Positions 17,337 to 26,584 of a stretch of DNA of 64,000 nt are shown one piece after another (the first letter of the stretch is position 1; each line of letters begins with the position of its first letter). The translations under genes and the position numbers were made by a program. Source of the DNA: CAVQCA01 sp963763115. Lineage in GTDB: Bacteria; Pseudomonadota; Gammaproteobacteria; UBA9214. The notes under the pieces are model-generated. The model was not told the DNA's origin, did not search any database, and worked only from the letters and a program-made list of their open reading frames with translations. The stretch spans positions 57,642 to 121,641 of the forward strand of contig CAVXNM010000031.1 in assembly GCA_963763115.1 (NCBI GenBank), given 5' to 3'.

Positions 17337-18662
17337 TTATTCCCCGTTTCCGGCGAGCACCAGGTCCTTGAACGTCCTGTCACCCGTTGTGTCCCTGCTA
17401 GCGGTTTCAAGTTCCATAATCACTTGATCAGTCACCTGGATTGGCTTTAGCTGTTGACTGTTCAGAAAGCGATTCTCGCCAGCCTGGCGCACATCGGCCA
17501 GCATGTCGGTCAATCGCATGGTTTCGACAGCGCGAGCCGGCAGATAAACTGGTGGATCTTCACCAGCGACCTCCGCGAGGTAGCCATATTCAACCAGCAT
17601 CGAAACGACGCGATGCACCGACTCCCTCGGAAGATCGAGTCGTTCGACCAGGGCATCCAGACTCCAAGGAGGACTGCCATGATAAAACTCGCGTGCAACC
17701 AGGTACATGATCTGAATCGCCAGCCGTTCCCGCAGCCTGTTACTCAGCACAAACTGTTCCCGATGCAGGGTCATATATTTCGGGAACTGCACAAAAAAGG
17801 CGATCTGCGAGCCCACGAGCAAGATCAGCCAGCTCATGTAAAGCCAGATGAGCAACAGGATGAATATCGCGAAGCTTGAATAGATCGCGGCATATTTCGA
17901 GGAGGAGGCAATAAAAACCGAAAACCCCCATCCGGTAATTTTCCATACTATGCCGGCGATGACGCCGCCGACCAGCGCGGCCCGTACCTGGACCCGGGTG
18001 TTGGGCATGAACATATAAATAAACGTGAATGCCAGGCATACGAGCAAATAGGGAAGGAGTACACCCGCGGACAATAACATTGCGGCAAATGGCTTGATCG
18101 CAATGAGACGCTGCGCGATACCCGAGCTGAGAACAGTTGCAAAGAATAGCAGTACCGGGCCGATTAGCACCACACTGAGGTAGCTGCTGACACGCCGGAT
18201 AACCGGGCGCAGGTGCTCAACCTGCCAGACGTAATTGAAGGCCCTCTCGATCTTTTGCAATAGCGCGATGACCGTATAGATGAGAAACACCAGACCTACC
18301 GAACCCAGCACGCCAACCTCAACATTGTCGACGAAGCTTACGATCCTGTCGGCAATCTCGGCTCCTTCACTACCGAGCGGATTCAAAAAATTGTACAGCA
18401 TCGGCTCAATCTGGTTATGCACACCGAAACCCTTCAGCACCGACAAGCTGACTGCGAGCAGGGGAACCAGAGACAGCAGCGTGGTGTAAACAAGGCTCAT
18501 GGCGCGCAGATTGAGCTGCCCCCCGAGCAACTCCCTCACAAGCATGTGCAATACGCGCGCAATGAAGACCACCACCTTGCGCGGGGTACTCAGCTGGCGC
18601 AGATCATGTTCCCAGACCAGACGGGTAAACCACGAATACGTCTCGTTGATGCCCAGTTTCAT
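17337..18662 (-). CDS. YihY/virulence-factor-BrkB family membrane protein
   Basis: A 441-residue YihY-family inner-membrane protein. The N-terminal 290 residues hold about six hydrophobic segments with family motifs: LRAMSLVYTTLLSLVPLLAV, YTVIALLQKIERAFNYVW, and the YSSFAIFILLLIWLYMSW helix pair. Residues 310-440 form a soluble extension that looks like a winged-helix domain (YHGSPPWSLDALVERLDLP, HRVVSMLVEYGYLAEV). The family was once called RNase BN, a name no longer supported. Proteins with this C-terminal extension are common in gammaproteobacteria, and their function is unknown. Confidence 0.88.
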   Translation of the reverse strand: MKLGINETYSWFTRLVWEHDLRQLSTPRKVVVFIARVLHMLVRELLGGQLNLRAMSLVYTTLLSLVPLLAVSLSVLKGFGVHNQIEPMLYNFLNPLGSEGAEIADRIVSFVDNVEVGVLGSVGLVFLIYTVIALLQKIERAFNYVWQVEHLRPVIRRVSSYLSVVLIGPVLLFFATVLSSGIAQRLIAIKPFAAMLLSAGVLLPYLLVCLAFTFIYMFMPNTRVQVRAALVGGVIAGIVWKITGWGFSVFIASSSKYAAIYSSFAIFILLLIWLYMSWLILLVGSQIAFFVQFPKYMTLHREQFVLSNRLRERLAIQIMYLVAREFYHGSPPWSLDALVERLDLPRESVHRVVSMLVEYGYLAEVAGEDPPVYLPARAVETMRLTDMLADVRQAGENRFLNSQQLKPIQVTDQVIMELETASRDTTGDRTFKDLVLAGNGE

Positions 18663-18961
18663 CGGCTAGTTACCCGACTGGTGATATACCCGGATATATG
18701 GTACCGGTGTTCCCGGGAGGTCCAATCAGCATGCATCGCGATTGCCTGCCACGACGGATCCTCCGTCAGGTTGCCTCCTGTCAGTGCGGCATCATAACAC
18801 CCCGTCCGATTCCGGTTTCGCTGCGGATGACCATCTCGGCCAGACGGTTTTCCGCATCGTTGATCCGGATCGAGTCCTCACACACGATGGCCCACCTAAA
18901 GGTCGTCCGGCAGTTGTCGATATCCAGAAACACACATGAAGTGTACAATCCGGAACCGGAA

Positions 18962-20539
18962 ATGATCGACAACTCAAAGGAAAAACAACGACTACTGATC
19001 GTAGACGACTCCAAGGTTATCCGGGTAACGGCCCGCAAGATCTTGCAGGATCACTTTGAAACCATCGAGGCCGTCGATGGCGAAAATGCCTGGGAAATCC
19101 TCAATAGCGATTCGCCCGTTTCCCTTGTCGTCTCCGATCTCACCATGCCAAATCTGGATGGCTTCGGCCTGCTAAAGCAGATCAGGAGTTCCCACCTCCC
19201 CCACGTTCGTGATCTGCCGGTTATTATCATAACCGGTGCGAATGATACCGAGAGCACCATGGAGCGTGCGCGCCAGGTCGGCGCCACAGATTTTATCGGC
19301 AAACCCTTCGATGCGGTTCATCTGCTCGCCCGCACCCAGGCCCATGCCAATTCCCACGCCGTTACCAACTCTCTCAAGGAAGAAAATACCGCTCTGGAGG
19401 ACAAGTCGTCACTGGATCAGCTTACCGGGCTTGCCAACGAGGCGGCGTTCATGGAGCGCGGCTACCAGCAACTTTCCTATGCCATCCGGCACGACAGCAC
19501 GCTTACCCTGTTTCGCATGGAAATCGACCGGTATGACGTGGTTTACCAGCAGTATGGAGAGTCCTTTTGCGAGTCAATCATCCAGACCGTGGCGAACATT
19601 CTGGGCACATCGATCCGTCAGGAGGATACGGTGGCCCGCATCGGTACGGTACGATTCGCGTTGCTGTTGCCCGGCATGAACAAGGCCGGAATCCGCAGTC
19701 TGGCAGAACGCATCAACAGCAGCATCGCCACACGCATATTCAAATCAGGCAATGACAAGGCGACCGTCACTGTCAGCATCGGCGTCGCATCACCCAAAAT
19801 CCGGAGGGATATGCAGCTCAGTGAACTGATCACCATCGCCGACAACTGCCTGTCCCAGGCAGTTTCAATCGGCGGTAATCAGGTGGTCTTTGATGATGAA
19901 CCTGTTCGCACGGGAACCGCCATCCGCTCTGATCAGGCGATATCACCAGAACCTGAAATGATGAATCATGCCAAGGCGGCGTTCGCTGCAACCAACGCGT
20001 CGACCCCCGCCAACAATGCCCATCTGTTAAATGATGAGGACATGGAAGTCGAAGAAATTGAGATATTCACAACAGAGTATCCATATGCCCACTTTGGTGC
20101 GGAAAACAACAGGACCGCGGAGATAAAATGCCGGACAGGAGCAGTTCACGAACCGGCTTCGAACACTTTCGCCGGGCCTGTGCCCGGGGAGGCTGACTTC
20201 GCACCCGCGTCGGCGAATGCAAGATCCGGTGATCGAGAATCTCCGCCTGCCGCACCTCCGGCAGCCGAATGGACCGTGATTCCAGCAGAGCCGGAGGAGA
20301 ATAGCGGGGATACCGAAATGTCCACAAACGGGGATAACGAGGACATGTCGGTAGTCCTGACGCCCCTGTTCGGAGATACCACCGCAGGCCGGTACGCAGA
20401 AGAAACAGCACCGCCCGTCACCGACCGAGGGCGACCAGGAAACAGGCACCGCGCCATCAAACCGGCACGGTACACAAGACCTCCCGGTGCCCTGAAAAGG
20501 ATACTGGTCTGGCTCGGACTTGCCCGGTCACGCAACTAG
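18962..20539 (+). CDS. Receiver + degenerate GGDEF protein with disordered tail
   Basis: 525 residues from the ATG at 18962. A receiver domain (about 8-130) has the acidic pair in LLIVDDSK, the phospho-acceptor Asp in LVVSDLTMPNLDGF, IIITGAND and the Lys in FIGKPFD. A GGDEF fold follows (about 150-315), with SLDQLTGLANEAAFMERG and TVSIGVAS, but the signature itself reads RIGTVRFALLLPG where active cyclases have R-x-GGDEF. Loss of the two Gly and the DE pair argues against di-GMP synthesis. The last ~190 residues are acidic and low in hydrophobics, ending in a basic patch. yajQ, a family with proposed c-di-GMP binding, lies downstream. Readings starting at 18698 add a non-homologous leader. 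Confidence 0.85.
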   Translation: MIDNSKEKQRLLIVDDSKVIRVTARKILQDHFETIEAVDGENAWEILNSDSPVSLVVSDLTMPNLDGFGLLKQIRSSHLPHVRDLPVIIITGANDTESTMERARQVGATDFIGKPFDAVHLLARTQAHANSHAVTNSLKEENTALEDKSSLDQLTGLANEAAFMERGYQQLSYAIRHDSTLTLFRMEIDRYDVVYQQYGESFCESIIQTVANILGTSIRQEDTVARIGTVRFALLLPGMNKAGIRSLAERINSSIATRIFKSGNDKATVTVSIGVASPKIRRDMQLSELITIADNCLSQAVSIGGNQVVFDDEPVRTGTAIRSDQAISPEPEMMNHAKAAFAATNASTPANNAHLLNDEDMEVEEIEIFTTEYPYAHFGAENNRTAEIKCRTGAVHEPASNTFAGPVPGEADFAPASANARSGDRESPPAAPPAAEWTVIPAEPEENSGDTEMSTNGDNEDMSVVLTPLFGDTTAGRYAEETAPPVTDRGRPGNRHRAIKPARYTRPPGALKRILVWLGLARSRN

Positions 20540-20717
20540 CCCGCACCGGCGGCACACATCCAACACGGCACATGCCGCCCCGCAACCAGCCTGCATGCCG
20601 TCGAAAAAACGATATCAGTAAATCTTCCTGGCAGGCGTATTACTCCAACGGCCACACCTGAGGCTATACTCCGTCAACCGGTTCTACCCCATCGACGCCA
20701 GCCCACAGGAGTGATGC

Positions 20718-21200
20718 ATGCCCTCGTTTGATATCGTCTCGGAAGTTGACATGCACGAAGTCGCCAACGCTGTCGACCAGACAAATCGCGAACTCGACAC
20801 CCGATTTGACTTCAAGGGAAGCGGCGCCAGTGTGGAAAGCACAGACGCGGTATTGTCCCTGCAGGCCGGCAACGAATTCCAGATAAGACAGATGCTCGAT
20901 ATTCTGCACAAAAAAATGGCCAAGCGAGGCATCGATATCGACGCCTTGTCACAGGGTGACGTCGAAACGAGCGGCACCAAGGCAAAGCTCGAGATCACCA
21001 TACGCCAGGGTATCGACCAGGACTCGGCCAGGAAGATCATCAAGCTGATCAAGGAATCGAAAACAAAGGTTCAGAGCAGCACACAGGGAGACAAGGTCAG
21101 GGTTACCGGCAAGAAACGCGACGATCTGCAGGAAGTCATCCGCCTGCTGCGCGAGGCGAATACCGGCCTGCCGCTGCAATATATCAACTTCCGGGACTAG
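20718..21200 (+). CDS. YajQ-family nucleotide-binding protein
   Basis: A 160-residue YajQ (UPF0234) protein. It begins MPSFDIVSEVDMHEVANAVD and carries TRFDFKGSGA, LEITIRQGIDQDSARKIIK and VRVTGKKRDDLQEVI, all family hallmarks of a two-domain ferredoxin-like fold. Some members (Xanthomonas XC_3703) bind cyclic di-GMP and act on transcription; others bind tRNA or nucleotides. It lies 180 bp downstream of the receiver/degenerate-GGDEF gene, which is suggestive but not proof of a link. Start is supported by a CAGGAG about 6 bases before the ATG. Confidence 0.93.
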   Translation: MPSFDIVSEVDMHEVANAVDQTNRELDTRFDFKGSGASVESTDAVLSLQAGNEFQIRQMLDILHKKMAKRGIDIDALSQGDVETSGTKAKLEITIRQGIDQDSARKIIKLIKESKTKVQSSTQGDKVRVTGKKRDDLQEVIRLLREANTGLPLQYINFRD

Positions 21201-21331
21201 GAGCCTGTCCTGCAAGACTGCTCGCATGCCCACCCGCACGGGAGCAGAGATTGACTGTACAGAACAGCCGAAAAATAGACTAGAATACCCGCCCCGATCA
21301 AATACGCTGCACGCAGCAGGGAATATCACCA

Positions 21332-21874
21332 TTGACCCAGACAACCCCACGGCCAGATAACGGGCGTAAAAACAATTTTTCCTTTGCCGAGCTGCTCGAA
21401 TGCGGGCATGGCCGGCTGTTTGGTCCGGGCAATGCGCAGCTACCGCTGCCACCCATGCTGATGTTCGAGCGCATCACCCACATCAGCGACTCGGACGGCA
21501 TCTACGGCAAAGGCCATATCATCGCCGAACTGGACATCAAACCGGAGCTGTGGTTTTTCGACTGTCATTTTGATGGCGATCCCGTCATGCCAGGCTGTCT
21601 CGGCCTTGACGCCATGTGGCAACTGGTCGGATTCTATCTCGGCTGGAACGGCAGCCCCGGACGCGGGCGGGCACTGGGCGCCGGTGAGGTAAAATTCACC
21701 GGGCAGGTCACGCCGAAAAACAGCCTGGTAACCTATCGCATCGACATTAAACGTGTCATCCGTCGCGCGCTCAATATGGGTATCGCGGATGGCACCGTCG
21801 AAGTCGACGGGCGCGAGATTTATCATGCAACCGGCCTGCGCGTCGGCCTGTTCACCTCAACGGAAAATTTCTAG
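21332..21874 (+). CDS. fabA: 3-hydroxydecanoyl-ACP dehydratase/isomerase FabA
   Basis: A FabA enzyme of 180 residues that dehydrates 3-hydroxydecanoyl-ACP and isomerises the product to cis-3-decenoyl-ACP, the branch point to unsaturated fatty acids. The hot-dog-fold active site is present: His in CHFDGDPVMPG and Asp in GCLGLDAMWQ. LGAGEVKFTGQV and YRIDIKRVI follow. The start appears to be a TTG at 21332; a weak GCAGGG lies upstream and the N terminus is a few residues longer than the E. coli enzyme. fabB follows 10 bp after the stop, so they form a fabAB operon. Confidence 0.96.
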   Translation: MTQTTPRPDNGRKNNFSFAELLECGHGRLFGPGNAQLPLPPMLMFERITHISDSDGIYGKGHIIAELDIKPELWFFDCHFDGDPVMPGCLGLDAMWQLVGFYLGWNGSPGRGRALGAGEVKFTGQVTPKNSLVTYRIDIKRVIRRALNMGIADGTVEVDGREIYHATGLRVGLFTSTENF

Positions 21875-21884
21875 GAAGTTCGTT

Positions 21885-23102
21885 ATGCGTCGTGTTGTCA
21901 TCACGGGCCTGGGCATCGTTTCCAGCATCGGCAATAACAAGCGGGAAGTCACCGACTCATTGCGCACGGGACGATCCGGCATCGAATTTATCAAGGAGTA
22001 CGGGGAGCTGGGCTTCCGCAGCCAGGTTGCCGGCACGATCAGCATCGACGTCGATGCGCTGATCGACCGCAAGCTGCGGCGGTTCATGGGCAACAGCGCC
22101 GCCTTTAACTATATCGCCATGAAGGAAGCAGTGGAGGATTCCGGCCTCGGCGAGGACATGATCTCGAACCCGCGCACCGGCCTTATCGCCGGCTCCGGAG
22201 GCGCATCCACAGAGAATGTATCCCAGGCCATCGATCTGCTCAGGGAGAAAGGCATACGGCGCGTCGGACCCTACATGGTGCCGCGCACCATGTCGAGCAC
22301 CAACTCGGCCTGCCTGGCGACCCCGTTCAGGATCCACGGCGTGAACTACTCCATAAGCTCCGCCTGCTCCACCAGCGCCCACTGTATCGGCAACGGCTAC
22401 GAGCTGATTCAGTTCGGCAAGCAGGACATCGTCTTTGCCGGAGGCGGCGAGGAACTGCACTGGACCCTGACGCTGATGTTCGATGCCATGGGCGCCTTGT
22501 CATCGAAATACAATGCAGCGCCGACAACGGCCTCGCGCCCCTATGACGTAACCCGGGACGGCTTCGTCATTGCCGGCGGAGGCGGTATGGTCGTGCTGGA
22601 AGAACTCGAACACGCCCGCAAACGCGGCGCCAGAATCTATGCGGAACTCGTGGGTTATGGCGCGACCTCCGACGGTTATGACATGGTGCAGCCATCAGGC
22701 GAAGGCGCTGTGCGGTGCATGCAGCAGGCCATGGCCACGGTCGAGGAACCGATCGATTACATCAACGCCCATGGTACCAGTACACCGGTCGGTGACATGC
22801 GCGAGCTGGAAGCCATCCGCACGGTCTTTGATGCGACACTGCCGCAAATCACATCGACGAAGTCCCTTTCTGGGCACTCGCTCGGCGCGGCCGGCGTGCA
22901 TGAGGTCATTTACTCGCTGCTCATGATGCAGGAGGATTTCATCAGCGCATCGGCGAATATCAACGAGCTGGATCCGGCCGGCGCCGGTTTCCCGATCGTG
23001 CGTGAATGTCGGACTAATGCCGGCCTCAATACCGTCATGTCGAACAGCTTCGGCTTCGGCGGCACCAACGCGACCCTGATATTCAGGCGCTGGCGGGACT
23101 GA
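21885..23102 (+). CDS. fabB: 3-oxoacyl-ACP synthase I FabB
   Basis: A beta-ketoacyl-ACP synthase of 405 residues. The catalytic Cys is in ISSACSTSAHCIG (about 163), and the two His are in INAHGTSTPVGD and SLSGHSLGAAGVHE; the C-terminal SNSFGFGGTNATL is also present. These give the Cys-His-His triad that elongates cis-3-decenoyl-ACP, needed for unsaturated fatty acids. The position directly after fabA identifies it as FabB rather than FabF. Start at 21885 (MRRVVITGLGIVSSIG) is preceded by AGGAAG, which overlaps the fabA stop codon. Confidence 0.96.
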   Translation: MRRVVITGLGIVSSIGNNKREVTDSLRTGRSGIEFIKEYGELGFRSQVAGTISIDVDALIDRKLRRFMGNSAAFNYIAMKEAVEDSGLGEDMISNPRTGLIAGSGGASTENVSQAIDLLREKGIRRVGPYMVPRTMSSTNSACLATPFRIHGVNYSISSACSTSAHCIGNGYELIQFGKQDIVFAGGGEELHWTLTLMFDAMGALSSKYNAAPTTASRPYDVTRDGFVIAGGGGMVVLEELEHARKRGARIYAELVGYGATSDGYDMVQPSGEGAVRCMQQAMATVEEPIDYINAHGTSTPVGDMRELEAIRTVFDATLPQITSTKSLSGHSLGAAGVHEVIYSLLMMQEDFISASANINELDPAGAGFPIVRECRTNAGLNTVMSNSFGFGGTNATLIFRRWRD

Positions 23103-23108
23103 TTCCCC

Positions 23109-24158
23109 TCATCGATAGATTGCAGGGTTGCGTGACTCACGCCACTGCTGGAATGTCGGATACTCCCGGTAGCCGCCGCTGAGGACATAATCGAGCACGT
23201 TGCGCAGACGGTAGAACTGCACTACCGAGTCAAGCCTGATGATTTCCTTTCCCTGCGGATCGAATATGATCAGCGTGGGTGTGTAGAACAGACCCAGTTC
23301 CCCGGCCCACTTCCTGGCCGTGGTGCGTTCTCCCGAAGGCGTAATAACCGGCACATCCCCCCAGAATGGCAGTTGCACGACCTCGAACCGGGACATGCGT
23401 TCCCTGATTTCCGGATCGGTAAGCAGACTGGTATGGAGGACATCACAGGCCCAGCAGTTGCCCTGTTCGAAAAATACCGCCAGCGGACGCTCGCCCGGCA
23501 TCCCAGTCCGGTCCAGCATATAGGGACCCGGCATGAAAAAGGACTCATGATTCATATCGCCGGGCTCGAATACCAGCGGAACATCGGCCCGGGCCAGGTA
23601 CTCCCGGAATGACTCCTTGCGGTAATGGACATCCGCCACGTATTCCAGCGCCGCACGAAAACGATACGGGGGATAATAACCGCGCAGACGCAAGACCTCG
23701 TGCCCGTCGCGGTCATAGAAGATGACGGAGGGCGTAAGGTTGGTATGTTCCTTCACGGCAAACCTTCTCTCATCCATCTCCCTGCCGGCGAGATCGGTGA
23801 CCAGGCGCTGGCCGTGGATATCGATGCCGATGACGTCGAAATGCTTCTCGATATACGTGCGGATATCCTCTTTCGTCAGGTCCTTCTCCAGGAAGTTCCT
23901 GCAATAGGCACAGTATTTCTGGCCGAAATAGACCATCAGCCCGTCCTTTCCCTCCTGCCTGACCTCCTTCAGGTCATCCCGCAGATCGAGGAAACTGAGC
24001 TTGAACCAGTCGGGAAACTCCAGCGGCTGTTCGAGTGGACGGTCATCAAACAGCAGAAAGTCGTCATCATCCTCGGCGATGGCATCAGTGACGAACACCG
24101 CACCCGCAGTGAGTGGAAGAATCATGAGAGCGCGCGTGAAAAAAGTTGCTACCGACAT
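23109..24158 (-). CDS. Exported protein with two thioredoxin-like domains
   Basis: A 349-residue exported protein: a signal peptide (about residues 1-28) and then two thioredoxin-like domains in tandem. The first has YFGQKYCAYCRNFLEKDL (CAYC, about residue 85) and the second has FFEQGNCWACDVLHTSLL (CWAC, about residue 232). Each is followed by a Pro-containing strand region (VIFYDRDGHEV, LIIFDPQGKEI). This layout resembles SoxW-type or DsbD-gamma-like periplasmic thioredoxins used in sulfur oxidation or disulphide exchange. The reducing partner and substrate are unknown; no sox genes are seen in the window. It lies 56 bp downstream of the queD-like gene on the same strand. Confidence 0.82.
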   Translation of the reverse strand: MSVATFFTRALMILPLTAGAVFVTDAIAEDDDDFLLFDDRPLEQPLEFPDWFKLSFLDLRDDLKEVRQEGKDGLMVYFGQKYCAYCRNFLEKDLTKEDIRTYIEKHFDVIGIDIHGQRLVTDLAGREMDERRFAVKEHTNLTPSVIFYDRDGHEVLRLRGYYPPYRFRAALEYVADVHYRKESFREYLARADVPLVFEPGDMNHESFFMPGPYMLDRTGMPGERPLAVFFEQGNCWACDVLHTSLLTDPEIRERMSRFEVVQLPFWGDVPVITPSGERTTARKWAGELGLFYTPTLIIFDPQGKEIIRLDSVVQFYRLRNVLDYVLSGGYREYPTFQQWRESRNPAIYR

Positions 24159-24214
24159 TGGCGTTTTCCCGTATCACACCGGTACAGCGCACGCGACTTC
24201 GCCCATGGACCCAC

Positions 24215-24631
24215 TCAGGTATCCCCCTGCGCAGAGGAATAGCTGGCATAACTGGTCTCAGTCTCCCAAACGGTGACATTGACGACGGGGTAGCCCGTGT
24301 CCGCCACGAAGTCGAAGATCATGCGGGCGATATTTTCGGCCGTCGGATTGTGATCGACAGCCCTTACCCGTTCACCGGCGCCCTGCAGCACCGGCAACAC
24401 CGGGTCATCCCTGTGTAACAGCAGGGTATGATCGATCTCGCGATCCAGCCACTCCCAGACCAGTTGCTTGACGTCGCTGAAATCCTTCACCATTCCGAGA
24501 TCATCGAGGCCGGAGCTTTCCAGCGTAATCACCGCGCGCGCGTTATGGCCGTGCAGGTGCTTGCATTTGCCCTGGTAGTTAATCAGTCGATGACCGTAGC
24601 AGAAAGAAACTGACGTTGATACACGGTACAT
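24215..24631 (-). CDS. queD: 6-pyruvoyl/6-carboxytetrahydropterin synthase family protein
   Basis: A T-fold enzyme of 138 residues. The zinc-site His are in FCYGHRL and CKHLHGHNARAVI, and the catalytic Cys is in the GKCKH segment. MVKDFSDVKQLV, LDHTLLLH-like IDHTLLLHRD, NPTAENIARMIF and VWETETSYASY complete the family pattern. In queuosine synthesis QueD converts dihydroneopterin triphosphate to 6-carboxytetrahydropterin; no queC or queE is adjacent, so the pathway call rests on the sequence alone. The start at 24631 (MYRVSTSVSF) has AGGA nine bases upstream; a reading from 24649 would include that ribosome site in the coding region. Confidence 0.85.
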   Translation of the reverse strand: MYRVSTSVSFCYGHRLINYQGKCKHLHGHNARAVITLESSGLDDLGMVKDFSDVKQLVWEWLDREIDHTLLLHRDDPVLPVLQGAGERVRAVDHNPTAENIARMIFDFVADTGYPVVNVTVWETETSYASYSSAQGDT

Positions 24632-24797
24632 GCACAGCTTCCTGATCATGAGCTTACAAAATAGAGTTTAACCGGCATCTGCATTCCATCGCACTACAGA
24701 CGGCACCTTATGGCTGGAACCGCCGGGCCTGTCATTTATTTTATGAATGCCGGTAAACAATAACTATACACGTCAGGTGGAAAATCATTAGAATCGC

Positions 24798-25235
24798 ATG
24801 AATGTTTATCACACCCCCACCCAGGAGCTATTGCTGATGGCCGGCATGCCCACCTGGACGATTCTCGGCGGCGGCTACCAATCCTACCTGAAAGGCGATT
24901 ACCAGGCCGCATACGAGGAATGGCTGCCGCTCGCGGAACTCGGCGATGCCGAAGCCCAGTTCAACCTCGGCGTCATGTACGATGAGGGTGCCGGCATTGA
25001 CCAGGATTATGTCACCGCCGCCAGCTGGTACCGAAAAGCGGCCGATCAGGGATTCGTGGACGCGCAGACCAACCTTGGCATGATGTACTACCACGGACAA
25101 GGCATTCCCCGCGATCTCGCAGCGGCCGCCGAATGGTTCAGACGCGCCGCCAGCCAGGGCGACCACGAAGCCGCTGGTTATCTGAAATCGATCGAAAAGG
25201 AACGTTCCTCCGGGAAACACCAAACGGTCACATGA
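24798..25235 (+). CDS. Sel1-repeat protein
   Basis: A 145-residue protein with Sel1-like (SLR) repeats: GDAEAQFNLGVMYDEGAGI, followed by ASWYRKAADQGFVDAQTNLG and a third unit ending MMYYHGQGIPRDL. A partial fourth unit (EWFRRAASQGDHEAAGYL) follows. Sel1 repeats form alpha-helical adaptor surfaces for protein binding. There is no clear signal peptide, although residues 9-25 are moderately hydrophobic. The partner is unknown. An isolated gene, with divergent queD and downstream nadA as neighbours. Confidence 0.8.
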   Translation: MNVYHTPTQELLLMAGMPTWTILGGGYQSYLKGDYQAAYEEWLPLAELGDAEAQFNLGVMYDEGAGIDQDYVTAASWYRKAADQGFVDAQTNLGMMYYHGQGIPRDLAAAAEWFRRAASQGDHEAAGYLKSIEKERSSGKHQTVT

Positions 25236-25398
25236 CACGACCCGGCAAACGGTGGCAAGCAGGAAGCACTTCGCCGACATCGTTTCTCTCATGTCGCCAC
25301 CATCCTGACGCAATAACCTGAGAAAATCTACTATTTATCTATAAAACAATAAGTTGTATTATATAAATCATTAAAGACGGCAGCACAGGCCTGGTGAT

Positions 25399-26457
25399 AT
25401 GACCGACGTGACGACTCCCCAGATACCCCCGATCCTGCGGGAACAAAGCTATCCATTGCCCGGCAGCATCGCGCGCCCGGGGTATGCCGCCGGCGAACGC
25501 GAATTGCTCATCGAGGAGATCTCGCGACTGCTCAGGGAGAAGGATGCCGTACTGGTTGCGCATTACTACACGGATGAAGATCTGCAGCTGATCGCGGACA
25601 AGACCGGCGGCATGGTATCCGACTCGCTCGAAATGGCGCGCTTCGGAAACCGTCACCCGGCCGGCGCGCTGGTGGTGGCCGGTGTGCGCTTCATGGGGGA
25701 GACGGCGAAAATCCTCAACCCGGAAAAACGCGTTCTCATGCCGACACTGCAAGCCGAGTGCTCGCTTGATCTGGGGTGCCCGCCGCAGGAGTTCATCCCG
25801 TTCTGCGACGCCAATCCGGAGCGGACTGTGGTCGTCTATGCCAATACCTGCGCCGAGGTCAAGGCGCGGGCGGACTGGGTCGTCACCTCAAGCATCGCCG
25901 TTCCCGTAGTGAATTATCTCAAGGAGAAGGGAGAAAAAATTCTCTGGGCTCCGGACCGTTATCTGGGCGACTACGTGCAGCGAACCACCGGAGCCGATAT
26001 GCTGCTGTGGCGGGCCAGCTGCATCGTCCACGAACGCTTCAAGGCCGAAGCGTTGCAGATCCTCGCGAAAAAACATCCGGATGCCGCCATCCTCGTCCAT
26101 CCGGAATCGCCCAAGGAGGTCATCGCGCTGGCCGATGTGGTCGGCTCGACCACCCAGCTCATCAAGGCGACAAAAGCACTGCCCAACAGAAAATTCATCG
26201 TGGCCACGGACAACGGCATCTTCTACAAGATGAAGCAGGCCTCGCCCGACAAGGTTTTCCTGGAAGCCCCTTCCGCGGGCGAAGGCGCCACCTGCGAAAG
26301 CTGCGCGCATTGCCCCTGGATGGCGATGAACAATCTGCGCAATCTCGCGGAGGTGCTGCAGAGCGGGCGCAACGAGATATTCGTCCCCGAGTCGATCAGG
26401 AAAAAGGCCCTGACAGCCACCCAGCGCATGATCGACTTCGCTGCCGGGAAACGCTGA
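25399..26457 (+). CDS. nadA: Quinolinate synthase NadA
   Basis: A full-length NadA (352 residues), the [4Fe-4S] enzyme that condenses iminoaspartate with dihydroxyacetone phosphate to quinolinate for NAD synthesis. VLVAHYYTDEDLQLIAD, MGETAKILNPEKRVLMP and the cluster-ligand Cys in VYANTCAEVKA, WRASCIVHERF and GATCESCAHCPWM are visible. The CESCAHCPWM end corresponds to the third ligand region of E. coli NadA. An AT-rich stretch (25320-25380) precedes it and probably holds its promoter. No nadB or nadC lies in the window. Confidence 0.96.
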   Translation: MTDVTTPQIPPILREQSYPLPGSIARPGYAAGERELLIEEISRLLREKDAVLVAHYYTDEDLQLIADKTGGMVSDSLEMARFGNRHPAGALVVAGVRFMGETAKILNPEKRVLMPTLQAECSLDLGCPPQEFIPFCDANPERTVVVYANTCAEVKARADWVVTSSIAVPVVNYLKEKGEKILWAPDRYLGDYVQRTTGADMLLWRASCIVHERFKAEALQILAKKHPDAAILVHPESPKEVIALADVVGSTTQLIKATKALPNRKFIVATDNGIFYKMKQASPDKVFLEAPSAGEGATCESCAHCPWMAMNNLRNLAEVLQSGRNEIFVPESIRKKALTATQRMIDFAAGKR

Positions 26458-26584
26458 AGGGAAGTCACCCACCATCGGAACGCGGGGCTGTTGGGCCCCG
26501 GCATGGGAATGCCGTTACCGGCAGCCGGGATGAGATGCCGTCACCTGCCGCGCGATGCGACCTGCCAGCCCGGCAATCCCGCAA

